Counted from the first letter of the stretch, positions 26,941-37,287 are shown. The stretch: DNA of 64,000 nucleotides from Pseudomonas tohonis (GCF_012767755.2 NZ_AP023189.1:4838001-4902000); one strand, 5' to 3'. Translations and numbers: made by a program. Notes: generated by a model from the letters alone, not told the origin.

Positions 26941-28740
26941 CTAGCTATCCACTTTGAGCACTGCGAGGAAGGCTTCCTGTGGAATCTCCACACTGCCGAC
27001 CTGCTTCATCCTTTTCTTACCGGCCTTCTGCTTTTCCAGCAGCTTCTTCTTACGGCTCACGTCGCCGCCGTAGCATTTGGCCAGAACGTTCTTCCTGAGC
27101 GCCTTGACGGTAGTACGCGCGACGATCTGACCACCGATCGCCGCCTGGATCGCCACGTCGAACATCTGCCGTGGGATCAGTTCCTTCATCTTCTCGGTCA
27201 GCGCGCGGCCTTTGTAGTGGGCCTGGTCGCGGTGCACGATGAGCGCCAGGGCATCGACCTTCTCGCCGTTGATCAACACATCCAGCTTGACCAGGTTGGC
27301 CGACTGGAAACGGTCGAAGCTGTAGTCCAGGGACGCATAGCCACGGCTCACGGATTTCAGGCGGTCGAAGAAATCGAGTACCACTTCGTTCATCGGCAGG
27401 TCGTAGCAAACCTGAACCTGGCTGCTGAGGAATTGCATGTCGCGCTGCACGCCACGCTTCTCGATGCACAGGGTGATGACGTTGCCCAGGTGTTCCTGGG
27501 GCACGAGGATGTTGGCACGCACGATGGGCTCGCGCATGTCCTCGATGAACGAGAGGTCTGGCAGCTTGGACGGGTTGTCGACGTAGATAGTCTCGCCGTT
27601 CTTCTGCACCACTTCGAAGATAACGGTGGGCGCGGTGGTGATCAGGTCCAGGTCGTACTCGCGCTCAAGGCGCTCCTGGATGATCTCCATGTGCAGCATG
27701 CCGAGGAAGCCGATGCGGAAGCCGAAGCCCAGGGCCTCGGAGCTTTCCGGCTCGTACTGCAGGGCGGCATCGTTCAGGGTCAGCTTCTGCAGCGCTTCGC
27801 GGAAGTCCTCGAAGTCGTCGGAGCTGACCGGGAACAGGCCGGCGTAGACCTGCGGCTTGATGCGCTGGAAGCCCGGCAGCACATCGACATCCGGGGTGTT
27901 GGACAGGGTCAGGGTGTCGCCCACGGGGGCACCGAGGATGTCCTTGATGCCGGCGATGATGAAGCCCACTTCACCGGCCTTGAGATCGGCCATCTCGGTG
28001 TGCTTGGGGGTGAAGACGCCGACGCTGTCCACCTGGTGGATCTTGCCGGTGGATTTCACCAGGATCTTGTCGCCCTTCTTCACCCGGCCGTGCTTGACGC
28101 GTACCAGCGAGACCACGCCAAGGTAGTTGTCGAACCAGGAGTCGATGATCAGCGCCTGCAGCGGCGCGTCGATCTCGCCTTCGGGCGACGGGATGACCTT
28201 GACCAGTTGCTCGAGCACGTCGATCACGCCCATGCCGCTCTTGGCGCTGCACGGCACCGCGTCGGTGGCGTCGATGCCGATGATGTGCTCGATCTCTTCC
28301 TTGACCCGCTCGGGCTCGGCCTGGGGCAGGTCCATCTTGTTCAGGACCGGCATCACTTCCAGGCCCTGCTCGATGGCGGTGTAGCAGTTGGCGACCGATT
28401 GCGCCTCGACGCCCTGGCCGGCATCCACCACCAGCAGCGCGCCTTCGCAGGCGGCCAGCGAGCGGCTGACTTCATAGGTGAAGTCGACGTGGCCGGGGGT
28501 ATCGATGAAATTCAGTTGGTAGGTCTTACCATCCTGCGACTTGTAGTGCAGGGTCACGCTGTGGGCCTTGATGGTGATGCCGCGCTCGCGCTCCAGGTCC
28601 ATGGAGTCCAGCACCTGGGCCTCCATCTCGCGATCGGACAGGCCGCCGCACATCTGGATGAAGCGGTCGGCCAGGGTCGACTTGCCATGGTCGATGTGGG
28701 CGATGATCGAAAAATTGCGGATATGACTCAGGTCACTCAC
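26941..28740 (-). CDS. lepA: Elongation factor 4 (LepA)
   Basis: A 599-residue translational GTPase, identical in length to E. coli LepA. G1 is [10 protein letters not shown]3 is DTPGHVDF and G4 NKMD. The C-terminal domain ends [20 protein letters not shown] and a short tail. It acts on ribosomes under stress. I start at GTG 28740, giving the family N-terminus [16 protein letters not shown]; the frame open to 28767 would begin with TTG and add residues not seen in LepA. The lepA-lepB genes probably have their own promoter after the mucD terminator. Confidence 0.96.
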   Translation of the reverse strand: MSDLSHIRNFSIIAHIDHGKSTLADRFIQMCGGLSDREMEAQVLDSMDLERERGITIKAHSVTLHYKSQDGKTYQLNFIDTPGHVDFTYEVSRSLAACEGALLVVDAGQGVEAQSVANCYTAIEQGLEVMPVLNKMDLPQAEPERVKEEIEHIIGIDATDAVPCSAKSGMGVIDVLEQLVKVIPSPEGEIDAPLQALIIDSWFDNYLGVVSLVRVKHGRVKKGDKILVKSTGKIHQVDSVGVFTPKHTEMADLKAGEVGFIIAGIKDILGAPVGDTLTLSNTPDVDVLPGFQRIKPQVYAGLFPVSSDDFEDFREALQKLTLNDAALQYEPESSEALGFGFRIGFLGMLHMEIIQERLEREYDLDLITTAPTVIFEVVQKNGETIYVDNPSKLPDLSFIEDMREPIVRANILVPQEHLGNVITLCIEKRGVQRDMQFLSSQVQVCYDLPMNEVVLDFFDRLKSVSRGYASLDYSFDRFQSANLVKLDVLINGEKVDALALIVHRDQAHYKGRALTEKMKELIPRQMFDVAIQAAIGGQIVARTTVKALRKNVLAKCYGGDVSRKKKLLEKQKAGKKRMKQVGSVEIPQEAFLAVLKVDS

Positions 28741-28850
28741 GGGGTCGACACTCGAAAAAAGCCGCAAGCCGGTTGCTTGCCGAAAAATAGCCGGGGAGTT
28801 TACCTGATCGGCAGCGCGGGCGTCACGCCCGCATGGCGGAGCACAGGCAT

Positions 28851-28880
28851 GAAAAAGGGCGACCCGGGTCGCCCTTTTTC
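28851..28880. terminator. Bidirectional-type terminator between mucD and lepA
   Basis: A perfect palindrome with A-run, GC-rich stem and T-run: GAAAAAGGGCGACCC at 28851-28865 and its complement at 28866-28880. On the minus strand it is an intrinsic terminator 12 bases after the mucD stop, closing the algU operon before lepA. Confidence 0.88.
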
Positions 28881-28891
28881 AGTGCATCGGA

Positions 28892-30325
28892 TTACTCCGA
28901 AAGCTTGAAGGTGATGAAGCTGGCACGGCCCTGGCGCAGCACGCGCATGGACACGGAGCGGTTCTTCGGCAACTCCTTGGCCACCTTGGCGAAGGTCTGC
29001 ACCGAGTCGATGGACTGATTGTTCAGGTGGCTGATCACGTCACCCGGACGCAGGCCCATCAGGGCGGCGGGGCCGTCCTGGACTTCCCTGATCACTACAC
29101 CACCCTTGATGTCGAGGCTCTTCTTCTGCTCGGCGGACAGTTCGGCGACCAGCACGCCCAGGCGGTTGCTGCTGCGCTCGGCACCTTGCGGCGCGCCGGT
29201 GGAGGTCACTTCCTCCCCATCTTCGGGCAGGGAACCGATGGTCAGCGCCAGCTTCTTGCGCGAACCCTCGCGGACCACGTCGAGGTCGATCTTGCTACCG
29301 GGCTTGAGAGCCCCGACCAGATGCGGCAGGTCGGCGGACATGACGATCGGCTGGCCGTTCATGCTGAGGATGACGTCGCCGACCTGGAGGCCGCCCTTGG
29401 CTGCGGGACCGTCGTCGAGTACCTGGGCCACCAGGGCACCGGCGGGCTTGTCCAGGCCGAAGGATTCGGCCAGGTCCTTGTTCACTTCCTGAATCACCAC
29501 GCCGAGCCAGCCGCGGCTGACCTTGCCCTCGGCCTTGAGCTGGTCGGCGACGCTCATGGCGACGTCGATCGGGATGGCGAAGGACAGCCCCATGAAGCCA
29601 CCGGAGCGGGTGAAGATCTGCGAGTTGATGCCCACGACCTCGCCATCCAGGTTGAACAGCGGGCCACCGGAGTTACCCGGGTTGATGGCCACGTCGGTCT
29701 GGATGAAGGGCACGTAGTTCTCGTTCGGGAGGCTGCGCCCCTTGGCGCTGACAATACCGGCGGTCACCGAGTGGTCGAAGCCGAAGGGGGAGCCGATGGC
29801 CAGCACCCAGCTGCCGACCTTCAGGGCGTCGGACTTGCCGAGCTTGACGATGGGCAGGTCCTTGCCTTCGACCTTGAGCAGGGCCACGTCGGTGCGCGCA
29901 TCGGCACCGATCAGCTTGGCTTCGAGCTCGCTGCGGTCGGACAGGCGCACGATGATCTCGTCGGCGTCGGCCACCACATGGTTGTTGGTCAGGACGTAGC
30001 CGTCCTGGGAGATGATGAAACCCGAGCCCAGGGATTGCGCCTCGCGCTGGCGACCACCGCCCGGGTTACGCGGCATCTGCGGCATGCTGCGCTCGAAGAA
30101 CTCGCGGAGCATGGGCGGCAGGCCTTCCAGGTCTGGCATGGCCTGGTTGCCGGCGACGGCGCGATCCGGAAGCTTCTGCCGCGTACTGATGTTGACGACC
30201 GCCGGAGAGGCCTCCTCCACCAGCGGGGTGAAGTCGGGCAGCTCTGCCCGGGCGACAAGGGTTTGACCGAGCAGCAGCAGGGCCGCGACCGCGGACATGC
30301 AGGATTTCATGCTTAGCATCGACAT
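28892..30325 (-). CDS. mucD: Periplasmic serine protease MucD (DegP-like)
   Basis: A 477-residue exported HtrA protease. After a signal peptide ending VARAELPDF come the trypsin-like domain and two PDZ domains. The triad is visible as TNNHVVADAD (His), ARTDVALLK (Asp) and GNSGGPLF (Ser). It clears misfolded envelope proteins and limits AlgU activation. The first ATG is close to GGGAG; ATGs at 30319 and 30310 are also possible and would not change the mature protein. It is the last gene of algU-mucA-mucB-mucD; mucC is absent. Confidence 0.95.
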   Translation of the reverse strand: MSMLSMKSCMSAVAALLLLGQTLVARAELPDFTPLVEEASPAVVNISTRQKLPDRAVAGNQAMPDLEGLPPMLREFFERSMPQMPRNPGGGRQREAQSLGSGFIISQDGYVLTNNHVVADADEIIVRLSDRSELEAKLIGADARTDVALLKVEGKDLPIVKLGKSDALKVGSWVLAIGSPFGFDHSVTAGIVSAKGRSLPNENYVPFIQTDVAINPGNSGGPLFNLDGEVVGINSQIFTRSGGFMGLSFAIPIDVAMSVADQLKAEGKVSRGWLGVVIQEVNKDLAESFGLDKPAGALVAQVLDDGPAAKGGLQVGDVILSMNGQPIVMSADLPHLVGALKPGSKIDLDVVREGSRKKLALTIGSLPEDGEEVTSTGAPQGAERSSNRLGVLVAELSAEQKKSLDIKGGVVIREVQDGPAALMGLRPGDVISHLNNQSIDSVQTFAKVAKELPKNRSVSMRVLRQGRASFITFKLSE

Positions 30326-30531
30326 ACAGCTCCCGTCATGAAACGAGGAATGTGAACCCGTACGAGCCGACCGGCCGGGCGGGCAAACGCAATTCGGGCC
30401 GGGGGAATCCCCCCAGCCCGATACACCATAACCAAGAATTCGCTTGCGGGACCAATGCCGAGGAGCGATCAGCCCAGGGACCCTGACAGGCTCGCATGGA
30501 CATGGCCGCTCCGCCCCGGGCGTCGCTCAAA

Positions 30532-31491
30532 TCACTGGGCCGCCTGGGGGGCTGCGGTTCCGGCCGTACGCATAGACAACGCGATACGCTCCGCAGTTCC
30601 CACGGGGATTTCGCCAACCACAGTCACCATCACGTCACCTTCGCTGGTGCCGAGCCGGCGGGATACGGCAACGGTCGGACCGAGCTCGACACGCACATCT
30701 TCCACAGACGCACCGTGCAGGGGCTCGAGGAAGACCGAGAAGCGCGCCAGGCCATCGCCATAGAGCAGGCAGGCCACCGGATCCGACGATACCGGGCTGC
30801 GACGCTGGACCGCACTGGTCAGGGCGAACCCCTCCGGCAACCAATCGGAGCGCCAGGCATTGGCCAGGGCCTTGGGCGCCTCGGCGTAGCGCACGGGCTC
30901 ACAGCCCTGCCCCGCCTGGAGCTGGCTGTCACTGGGTGCTTGCGTGGTGTCGATCTGGGTGAACTGGAAACGCTCCAGCAGCATGCCCTTCTCATTGAGC
31001 ATCAATGACTTGAGCGGCAGGCCGGTCTCCCGGTCCAGATGCAATTCGAAGCCGTACCGATGCTGGTCGCGCGGGTTGAGTGAGAGCACCACGGCCTGGC
31101 GCCCCGCCACCCGCGACTCACCCACCAGGCTCAGGTCATAGGACTTTGCCACCTGGGCGACATCGAGATCACGGGCCGGCCAGACCTGGCCGTCGACCAT
31201 CTGGTCGGAAAGCGCACCACTCACACACTCGGTACGTCCATCCACACGGAGGATTTCCTGGGCGGGCCCATCGAGCTGCTGCAGCCTCTCACGCACCTTG
31301 CCGGCATCGACGCGATGCCAGACCTGGTGAGTGGAGAAGCTGCCGCTTCGTTCATAGATGAAGGTGCCCTGGAAATTCTGCCGCTGCTCGGCGTCAGCGA
31401 GTCGCTTCAGCCAGTCCTGTGCATCGGCGGCGTGGGCGGCCTGAACCAGCCAACCACCGCCGAGCAACACGAAGAGTGGAAATGCGCGCAT
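30532..31491 (-). CDS. mucB: Sigma factor regulatory protein MucB (RseB-like)
   Basis: A 319-residue periplasmic protein with a signal peptide ending VQAAHAADAQDW, in part AAHAAD. The MucB/RseB fold is seen in AEQRQNFQGTFIYERSGSFS, in part NFQGTFIYERSG, and VVLSLNPRDQHRYGFELHLD, in part DQHRYGFELHLD. It binds the periplasmic part of MucA, shields it from AlgW and senses lipids. The ribosome site AAGGAG overlaps the mucA stop. The 206 bases between it and mucD hold an imperfect GC-rich hairpin (about 30398-30423) and no mucC. Confidence 0.95.
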   Translation of the reverse strand: MRAFPLFVLLGGGWLVQAAHAADAQDWLKRLADAEQRQNFQGTFIYERSGSFSTHQVWHRVDAGKVRERLQQLDGPAQEILRVDGRTECVSGALSDQMVDGQVWPARDLDVAQVAKSYDLSLVGESRVAGRQAVVLSLNPRDQHRYGFELHLDRETGLPLKSLMLNEKGMLLERFQFTQIDTTQAPSDSQLQAGQGCEPVRYAEAPKALANAWRSDWLPEGFALTSAVQRRSPVSSDPVACLLYGDGLARFSVFLEPLHGASVEDVRVELGPTVAVSRRLGTSEGDVMVTVVGEIPVGTAERIALSMRTAGTAAPQAAQ

Positions 31492-31499
31492 GTTTCTCC

Positions 31500-32090
31500 T
31501 TAGCGGCTTTCCAGGCTGGCGGCACGCGCATAGGGCAGCGCACTGTCAGTCCCACTCATGGCGGCCTGCTGGGCGTGCTGGCGCAGGTAGGCCGGCAGGC
31601 GCTGATCATGCCAACCCGAGGTCGCTTGCGCGGCACCGGACAGCGGCGGACGCACGCCTTGGGAGTCAGTGCTGTAACCGGCAAGAACTGTGTCCTTGCT
31701 GGCTTGCGGCGCACTGATCACCGGCTGCGGAGCGCTTTGCTGGGCCAACTGCTGAGCACCCACCTCGTCCTGGTTGTACATGCGCACCCCAGCGAGCACG
31801 GCCAGCGTCACCGAAGCGGCAACCGCCAGGCGGCCAAGACTACGCCAAGGACCACGAGTGGCCTGGGCCGGCAGCGCCTCATCAGCCAGCGCGGCGGAAA
31901 CCGCGGCGGCGATGTCGAGGCGCGGCTCGATCAGTTCCTTGTGCATGACGGCACGCGCTATATGGTAGCGAGACCAGGTGGAACGGAGCTCCTCATCGCC
32001 GCTGGACGCGAGCACACGTCGCAACTCCAGTTCATCCGCTTCGTTATCCATTACCGCGGACAGCGATTCCTGCAGGGCTTCACGACTCAT
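31500..32090 (-). CDS. mucA: Anti-sigma factor MucA
   Basis: A 196-residue single-pass membrane protein (MucA of PAO1 is about 194). The cytosolic part, MSREALQESLSAVMDNEADE in its first stretch, holds AlgU at the membrane; the helix lies near residues 85-105 (LAVAASVTLAVLAGVRMY). The periplasmic tail is cut by AlgW and bound by MucB. The frame is intact, so there is no mucA22-type alginate-overproducing mutation. GAGAGG precedes the ATG at 32090. It starts 31 bases after algU. Confidence 0.95.
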   Translation of the reverse strand: MSREALQESLSAVMDNEADELELRRVLASSGDEELRSTWSRYHIARAVMHKELIEPRLDIAAAVSAALADEALPAQATRGPWRSLGRLAVAASVTLAVLAGVRMYNQDEVGAQQLAQQSAPQPVISAPQASKDTVLAGYSTDSQGVRPPLSGAAQATSGWHDQRLPAYLRQHAQQAAMSGTDSALPYARAASLESR

Positions 32091-32121
32091 GGCGATTCCT
32101 CTCTTAGCTGTCGCCGCTGTC

Positions 32122-32703
32122 TCAGGATTCCTGCAACAGGGGTTGCAGGGCTTTATCGATAGCTTCTCGCGCCCTGAAAATACGCGAGCGAACCGTACCA
32201 ACCGGACATTGCATGACGCTGGCAATGTCCTCGTAACTCAGACCATCGAATTCACGTAAAGTCAGCGCAGTACGCAAATCTTCCGGCAATTGCTGGATGG
32301 TCCGATGGACGGTGCCTTCGATCTCATCCCGCAGCAATGCCCGTTCCGGTGATTCGTTGTCCTTGAGGGCATGGTCGCCATCGTAGAACTCCGCATCCTC
32401 GGCACTTACATCGCTATCCGGCGGGCGCCGACCGCGCGCCACCAGATGGTTCTTCGCCGTGTTGATGGCGATGCGGTACAGCCATGTGTAGAAAGCGCTG
32501 TCACCGCGAAAATTCCCGAGTGCGCGATAGGCCTTGATGAAGGCCTCCTGAGCAACATCCTGAGCTTCCTGGGCGTCGTGGACGAATCGCACGATCAGAC
32601 CCAGAATCTTGTGCTGATACTTCAGCACCAGAAGATCGAAAGCTCGTTTGTCGCCTCGCTGCACCCGTTCGACCAGTTGCTGATCCTGTTCCTGGGTTAG
32701 CAT
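32122..32703 (-). CDS. algU: Extracytoplasmic function sigma factor AlgU (RpoE-like)
   Basis: A 193-residue ECF sigma factor, the exact length of AlgU. Region 2 reads DLLVLKYQHKILGLIVRFVH in its place and AQDVAQEAFIKAYRALGNFR; region 4 reads LPEDLRTALTLREFDGLSYE followed by DIASVMQCPVGTVRSRIFRA. It directs transcription of alginate and envelope-stress genes when freed from MucA. I chose the ATG at 32703 after GAGGAG. A matching AlgU-type promoter lies about 260 bases upstream, so it is autoregulated. Confidence 0.97.
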   Translation of the reverse strand: MLTQEQDQQLVERVQRGDKRAFDLLVLKYQHKILGLIVRFVHDAQEAQDVAQEAFIKAYRALGNFRGDSAFYTWLYRIAINTAKNHLVARGRRPPDSDVSAEDAEFYDGDHALKDNESPERALLRDEIEGTVHRTIQQLPEDLRTALTLREFDGLSYEDIASVMQCPVGTVRSRIFRAREAIDKALQPLLQES

Positions 32704-33075
32704 GGACACTCCTCGTTGGAGCTCGAGGGGCACTGCGCCAGCCAGTGGATCGGCTTGCCAAAATAGACTCGGGCGTTGCGCAAAAGTTCTCCCCTCCAAG
32801 CAAGCTTCCTACAAGACTGTTTCCGTCTTGCACGGAATCGCGCAGCAGAGCACTGGCCACTGCTGCGCGGATAATTATTCGCCTGATTTGCCGCTGCCAG
32901 GAACGCAGAAAACGCTCCGCGGCACAACTCAACAAGCACGTCACCTCATGTGCGACGGATGTAAGAAACCAGGGGGACTAAGAAAGTTCCCGGGATTCTC
33001 TGCCGGACATAAGCCCGCTATTGTGCCGCCCACCCCCTCTATATACTAGTGGCCGCATTTTCGCGGGATCCCGAC
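32704..33075. other. Divergent intergenic region algU/nadB
   Basis: This 372-base gap separates algU (minus) from nadB (plus). It holds an AlgU-type promoter for algU and, near nadB, a possible -10 TATACT at 33042-33047. I see no small gene: the frames crossing it lack ribosome sites and family features. A long algU leader of about 250 bases could carry further control, but no clear structure was recognised. Confidence 0.5.
32962..32989 (-). promoter_or_regulatory. AlgU-type promoter of algU
   Basis: On the minus strand GAACTT (32989-32984) is followed by 17 bases and TCTTA (32966-32962). This fits the AlgU/RpoE consensus GAACTT-N16/17-TCtgA at the -35 fully and at the -10 partly. It implies that AlgU activates its own operon, as known in PAO1. 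Confidence 0.7.
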
Positions 33076-34692
33076 ATGAGCCAACACTTTCAGCACGACG
33101 TCCTGGTGATCGGCAGCGGTGCCGCCGGCCTCACCCTGGCGCTGACGTTGCCCGAGCACCTGCGCATCGCGGTATTGAGTAAAGGTGACCTTTCCAACGG
33201 GTCAACCTACTGGGCACAAGGGGGTGTGGCGGCGGTCCTGGACGACACCGACACCGTCGACTCCCATGTCGAGGACACCCTCGTCGCCGGCGCCGGCCTG
33301 TGCCGTGAAGACGCCGTGCGCTTCACCGTCGAGAACAGCCGCCAGGCGATCCAGTGGCTGATCGACCAGGGCGTGCCCTTCACCCGCGAGGACGAAAACG
33401 CCCGCGAGGACGGTGGCTTCGAATTCCACCTGACCCGCGAGGGCGGCCACAGCCATCGACGCATCATCCACGCCGCCGACGCCACTGGCGCCGCCATCTT
33501 CAACACCCTGCTGGAACAGGCCCGTCGGCGCCCGAACATCGAACTGCTGGAACAACGCGTCGCCGTCGACCTGATCACCGAGCGCAAGCTCGGCCTCGAG
33601 GGACATCGCTGCCTCGGCGCCTACGTGCTCAACCGCGCCAGTGGCGAAGTCGACACCTATGGCGCCCGCTTCACCGCCCTCGCCTCCGGCGGCGCGGCCA
33701 AGGTCTACCTCTATACCAGCAACCCCGACGGCGCCTGTGGCGACGGCATCGCCATGGCCTGGCGCGCCGGCTGCCGGGTGGGCAACCTGGAGTTCAACCA
33801 GTTCCACCCCACCTGCCTCTACCACCCGCAGGCCAAGAGCTTCCTCATCACCGAAGCGGTGCGCGGCGAGGGCGGCCTGCTCAAGCTGCCCAACGGTGAA
33901 CGCTTCATGCAGCGCTTCGACCCCCGTGCCGAACTGGCCCCGCGCGACATCGTCGCCCGCGCCATCGACCACGAGATGAAGCGCCTGGGCATCGACTGCG
34001 TCTACCTGGACATCAGCCACAAGCCGGCCGAATTCGTCAAAAGCCACTTCCCGACCGTCTACGAGCGCTGCCTGGACTTCGGCATCGACATCACCCGCCA
34101 GCCGATCCCGGTGGTACCCGCCGCCCACTACACCTGCGGCGGCGTGGTGGTCGACCGCGATGGCCACACCGACATCCCCGGCCTCTATGCCATCGGCGAG
34201 ACCAGCTTCACCGGCCTGCACGGCGCCAACCGCATGGCCAGCAACTCACTGCTGGAGTGCTTCGTCTACGCCCGCGCCGCCGCCCACGACATGCTCGCCC
34301 AACTCGACACCATCCCCCTGCCCGCCCGCCTCCCGGCCTGGGACGCCAGCCAGGTCACCGACTCGGACGAGGACGTGATCATCGCGCACAACTGGGACGA
34401 ACTGCGGCGATTCATGTGGGACTATGTCGGCATCGTGCGCACCAACAAGCGCCTGCAACGCGCCCAGCACCGGGTGCGCCTGCTGCTCAGCGAGATCGAC
34501 GAGTTCTATTCCAACTACAAGGTCAGCCGCGACCTGATCGAGCTGCGCAACCTGGCCCAGGTCGCCGAGCTGATGATCGAGTCGGCCATGCAACGCCGCG
34601 AAAGCCGCGGACTGCACTACACGCTCGATTATCCCGACCAGCTGCCCGAGGCCCGTGACACTATCCTGGCGCCACCCATCTATGGCGATTGA
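33076..34692 (+). CDS. nadB: L-aspartate oxidase
   Basis: A 538-residue flavoenzyme that oxidises aspartate to iminoaspartate in NAD synthesis. The FAD site is [25 protein letters not shown] and [16 protein letters not shown], in part [10 protein letters not shown], are family stretches, and [20 protein letters not shown], in part [13 protein letters not shown], is the C-terminal FAD signature. The ATG at 33076 gives the family length; an earlier in-frame ATG lies at 33049. Its 3' end overlaps the converging ygfX gene by 32 bases. Confidence 0.96.
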   Translation: MSQHFQHDVLVIGSGAAGLTLALTLPEHLRIAVLSKGDLSNGSTYWAQGGVAAVLDDTDTVDSHVEDTLVAGAGLCREDAVRFTVENSRQAIQWLIDQGVPFTREDENAREDGGFEFHLTREGGHSHRRIIHAADATGAAIFNTLLEQARRRPNIELLEQRVAVDLITERKLGLEGHRCLGAYVLNRASGEVDTYGARFTALASGGAAKVYLYTSNPDGACGDGIAMAWRAGCRVGNLEFNQFHPTCLYHPQAKSFLITEAVRGEGGLLKLPNGERFMQRFDPRAELAPRDIVARAIDHEMKRLGIDCVYLDISHKPAEFVKSHFPTVYERCLDFGIDITRQPIPVVPAAHYTCGGVVVDRDGHTDIPGLYAIGETSFTGLHGANRMASNSLLECFVYARAAAHDMLAQLDTIPLPARLPAWDASQVTDSDEDVIIAHNWDELRRFMWDYVGIVRTNKRLQRAQHRVRLLLSEIDEFYSNYKVSRDLIELRNLAQVAELMIESAMQRRESRGLHYTLDYPDQLPEARDTILAPPIYGD

Positions 34693-35113
34693 AACGCAGG
34701 TGCACGCGCAGGCGCCTGTGGCTCCGCTCATCGAGTGAATCCGCGGGGATGCACAGGCCCCGCGTCATGATCGCGCCCTCGGGGCGATAGACCAGCAACA
34801 CCACCATCGGCAATGCAAGGCTGTCGGGGCTCAGGCGCACGGCGCACCATTGCCCGTCGTGGCGCCGCAGCCGCCAGCCGTCGGCGTCCAGGCGCAAACC
34901 CCGGATGGATGAGGCAGACGCCAGCAGCACCTGGCGCGGCAATGTCCAGGCCGCATGGGCCAGGCAGGCGAACAGGCAGGCGAGCTGCGCCCACCGGGGC
35001 AGCTCGGCACAGGCCACGGCGACCAGCGCCAGAGAAAACAGCGACAGGTAGAGCACCAGCAGGCGCCGCGAAGGGCGCCAGTGGCATTCGAAGGCGCTAC
35101 TTGGGCTGGACAC
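34661..35113 (-). CDS. ygfX: YgfX/CptA-like membrane protein
   Basis: A 150-residue protein. Two hydrophobic helices lie near residues 18-55 ([17 protein letters not shown] and [15 protein letters not shown]), followed by a soluble domain rich in basic residues. It occupies the position of E. coli ygfX, next to sdhE (the cptAB pair). E. coli YgfX was proposed as a toxin acting on cytoskeletal proteins; that role should not be assumed here. GTG at 35113 overlaps the sdhE end by 17 bases. Confidence 0.7.
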   Translation of the reverse strand: MSSPSSAFECHWRPSRRLLVLYLSLFSLALVAVACAELPRWAQLACLFACLAHAAWTLPRQVLLASASSIRGLRLDADGWRLRRHDGQWCAVRLSPDSLALPMVVLLVYRPEGAIMTRGLCIPADSLDERSHRRLRVHLRFNRHRWVAPG

Positions 35114-35351
35114 GGTCCAGGATCATTTTCACCATGTACCGCAGGTCGGAATCTTCCGGCTCACCGCGCTGCATGAACCAGCCGAACATGTCCTGGTCCT
35201 CGCATTCGAGCAGCTTGCGGAAGCGCGCCTGGTCCGCCTCATCGAGGCTCGGGTACACCTCCCGGACGAAAGGTACCAGCAGCACATCGAGCTCCAGCAT
35301 GCCGCGGCGGCTGTGCCAGAAGAGTCGGTTCAGTTCAGTTGCGTCGGCCAT
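35097..35351 (-). CDS. sdhE: Succinate dehydrogenase assembly factor 2 (FAD assembly)
   Basis: An 84-residue SdhE (E. coli 88). The signature [10 protein letters not shown] carries the RGxxE residues needed to attach FAD covalently to SdhA. The later [17 protein letters not shown] is also conserved. It acts in the cytosol on the flavoprotein subunit. GGAGG precedes the ATG by 7 bases. It is the first gene of a two-gene unit with ygfX and is divergent from ygfZ. Confidence 0.93.
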   Translation of the reverse strand: MADATELNRLFWHSRRGMLELDVLLVPFVREVYPSLDEADQARFRKLLECEDQDMFGWFMQRGEPEDSDLRYMVKMILDRVQPK

Positions 35352-35471
35352 CAGAGCGCCTCCAGGGAAGAGGCCGGCATTATAACGACCCGGGCCGCAT
35401 GCGGCACCCGCTGACAACCGGCATGGCGGGCTCTATCATGACGCCCCTGACCCCAATTCCTGCGATCACCG

Positions 35472-36413
35472 ATGGCCGACTCAGCATTCTTCTGCCCGCT
35501 CACCCACGAAGGCCTGCTCGCCGTACGTGGCGTGGACGCCGCCAAGTTCCTCCAGGGCCAGGTCACCTGCAACCTTGCCTACCTGGACGAGCGCACCACC
35601 AGCCTCGGCGCGCGCTGCACCCCCAAGGGCCGCATGGTCTCCAGCTTCCGCATCCTCGCCGAGGGCGACGGCTTCCTGCTGGCGCTCGACGCCGGGCTGC
35701 TGGAAGCGCAACTGGCGGACCTGAAGAAGTACGCCGTGTTCTCCAAGTCCACCCTCGGTGACGAAAGCCCCGACTGGGTGCGCTTCGGCCTCGCCCGCGG
35801 CGACGACGTGCTGCTGGGCCTGGGCCTCGAATTGCCGCAGGACGCCGACAGCGTCGCCCGCGCCAATGGCCTGATCGCCCTGCGCCTGTCCGACGGCCGC
35901 AGTGAACTCTGGGCCCCGCGCTCCGAAGCCGAGGCCCTGCGCACCCGCCTGGCCGCGCACCTGCCCGAGGCGCCCCTGGACGCCTGGCTGCTCGCCCAGG
36001 TCCGCGCCGGCGTCGGCCAGGTCTTCGCCGCCACCCGCGAGCTGTTCATCCCGCAGATGATCAACCTCCAGGCCGTCGGCGGCGTCAGCTTCAAGAAGGG
36101 CTGCTACACCGGGCAGGAAATCGTCGCCCGCATGCAGTACCTGGGCAAGCTCAAGCGCCGCCTGCAACGCCTCGCCCTGTCCGCCGGGGAACGTCCGGCG
36201 CCGGGCACCGAACTCTTCTCCCCCGTGCATTCGAGCAGCGTGGGCGAGGTGGTGCTGGCCGCACCGACAGGACAGGGATTCGAATTGCTCGCCGTACTCC
36301 AGGAAGATGCGGTGAATGACGGACGGATCCACCTGGGGACGGCCGATGGCCCAACCCTCGACCTGCTGACACTGCCCTATACCCTGGATGCCGACCGCGA
36401 GATTCAGCGCTAG
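35472..36413 (+). CDS. ygfZ: Folate-binding Fe-S cluster repair protein YgfZ
   Basis: A 313-residue protein of the GcvT-like YgfZ family. The diagnostic motif KKGCYTGQEIVARMQYLG contains the key cysteine. It uses folate to help repair or build some 4Fe-4S enzymes. FLQGQVTCNL near the N-terminus is also typical. The neighbourhood with sdhE and nadB is the same as in PAO1 from memory. No strong ribosome site is visible before the ATG. Confidence 0.93.
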   Translation: MADSAFFCPLTHEGLLAVRGVDAAKFLQGQVTCNLAYLDERTTSLGARCTPKGRMVSSFRILAEGDGFLLALDAGLLEAQLADLKKYAVFSKSTLGDESPDWVRFGLARGDDVLLGLGLELPQDADSVARANGLIALRLSDGRSELWAPRSEAEALRTRLAAHLPEAPLDAWLLAQVRAGVGQVFAATRELFIPQMINLQAVGGVSFKKGCYTGQEIVARMQYLGKLKRRLQRLALSAGERPAPGTELFSPVHSSSVGEVVLAAPTGQGFELLAVLQEDAVNDGRIHLGTADGPTLDLLTLPYTLDADREIQR

Positions 36414-36450
36414 ACAGCACCGGCCCGTCCCCCTTTTCAAGAGAGCATCC

Positions 36451-37287
36451 ATGAGCAAGCTTGCAGAACGCGTCCAACAAGACCTGATCAACGCCATCGA
36501 CAACGACGAGCTGGTCCTGCCCACCCTTCCCGAAGTCGCGCTCAAGGTGCGCGAAGCCGCCGAAGACCCGGATGTCAGCATCCCGGCCCTGTCCAAGGTG
36601 ATCGGCAACGACGCCGCCCTCACCGCGCGCATCATCAAGGTGGTGAACAGCCCGCTGCTGCGTACCAACAAGGAAATCACCGACCTGCAGATGGCCATCA
36701 GCCGTCTCGGCATCAACTACACCTGCAACCTGGCCACGGGCCTTGCCATGGAGCAGATGTTCCAGGCCACCTCCGATGTGGTCGACCGCAAGATGCGCGA
36801 AGTGTGGAACAAGAGCACCGAGATCGCCGGCATCTGCCACGTGCTCTGCCGCCACTACACCCGCCTCGCCCCGGACCAGGCGACCCTGGCCGGCCTGGTG
36901 CACCAGATCGGCGTGCTGCCGATCCTCACCTACGCCGAGGAACACTACGAACTGCTGGCCGACTCCATCAGCCTCAACCACGTGATCGAGCGCATCCACC
37001 CGATCATCGGCGACCGCATCCTGCGTGCCTGGGAATTCCCCGAACCCATCGCCCAGGTGCCGAGCCAGTTCCTCGACTTCACCCGCAACTCGCCCAAGGC
37101 CGACTACGTCGACATCGTCCAGGTCGCCACCCTGCAGAGCTACCTGGGCAGCGAGCACCCCTACACCCAGCTCGACTGGAGCCAGATCCCGGCGTTCGCC
37201 AAGCTGGGCCTCGACCCGCAGGTGGACATGCAGGCCGACGAAGACCTCTCCGCCGCCATGGAAGCGGCCATGGGCATGCTGCAGTAA
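36451..37287 (+). CDS. HDOD domain protein
   Basis: A 278-residue protein made almost entirely of one HDOD domain: LPTLPEVALKVREAAEDP, then LSKVIGNDAALTARIIKVVN in part (IGNDAALTARIIKVVNS) and GLVHQIGVLPILTYAEEHY. It has the HD-like fold but not the full catalytic HD residues, so it probably acts as a signalling or scaffold protein rather than a phosphodiesterase. It starts 37 bases after ygfZ. A second HDOD gene lies at 48174. Confidence 0.88.
   Translation: MSKLAERVQQDLINAIDNDELVLPTLPEVALKVREAAEDPDVSIPALSKVIGNDAALTARIIKVVNSPLLRTNKEITDLQMAISRLGINYTCNLATGLAMEQMFQATSDVVDRKMREVWNKSTEIAGICHVLCRHYTRLAPDQATLAGLVHQIGVLPILTYAEEHYELLADSISLNHVIERIHPIIGDRILRAWEFPEPIAQVPSQFLDFTRNSPKADYVDIVQVATLQSYLGSEHPYTQLDWSQIPAFAKLGLDPQVDMQADEDLSAAMEAAMGMLQ

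Noticed and set aside
30326..30531. A degraded mucC
   Set aside because: The gap is too short and shows no frame with mucC-like membrane segments.
34661..35113. Calling ygfX-sdhE a toxin-antitoxin pair
   Set aside because: sdhE is clearly the FAD assembly factor by its RGxxE motif; the toxin role proposed for E. coli YgfX cannot be inferred from this sequence.
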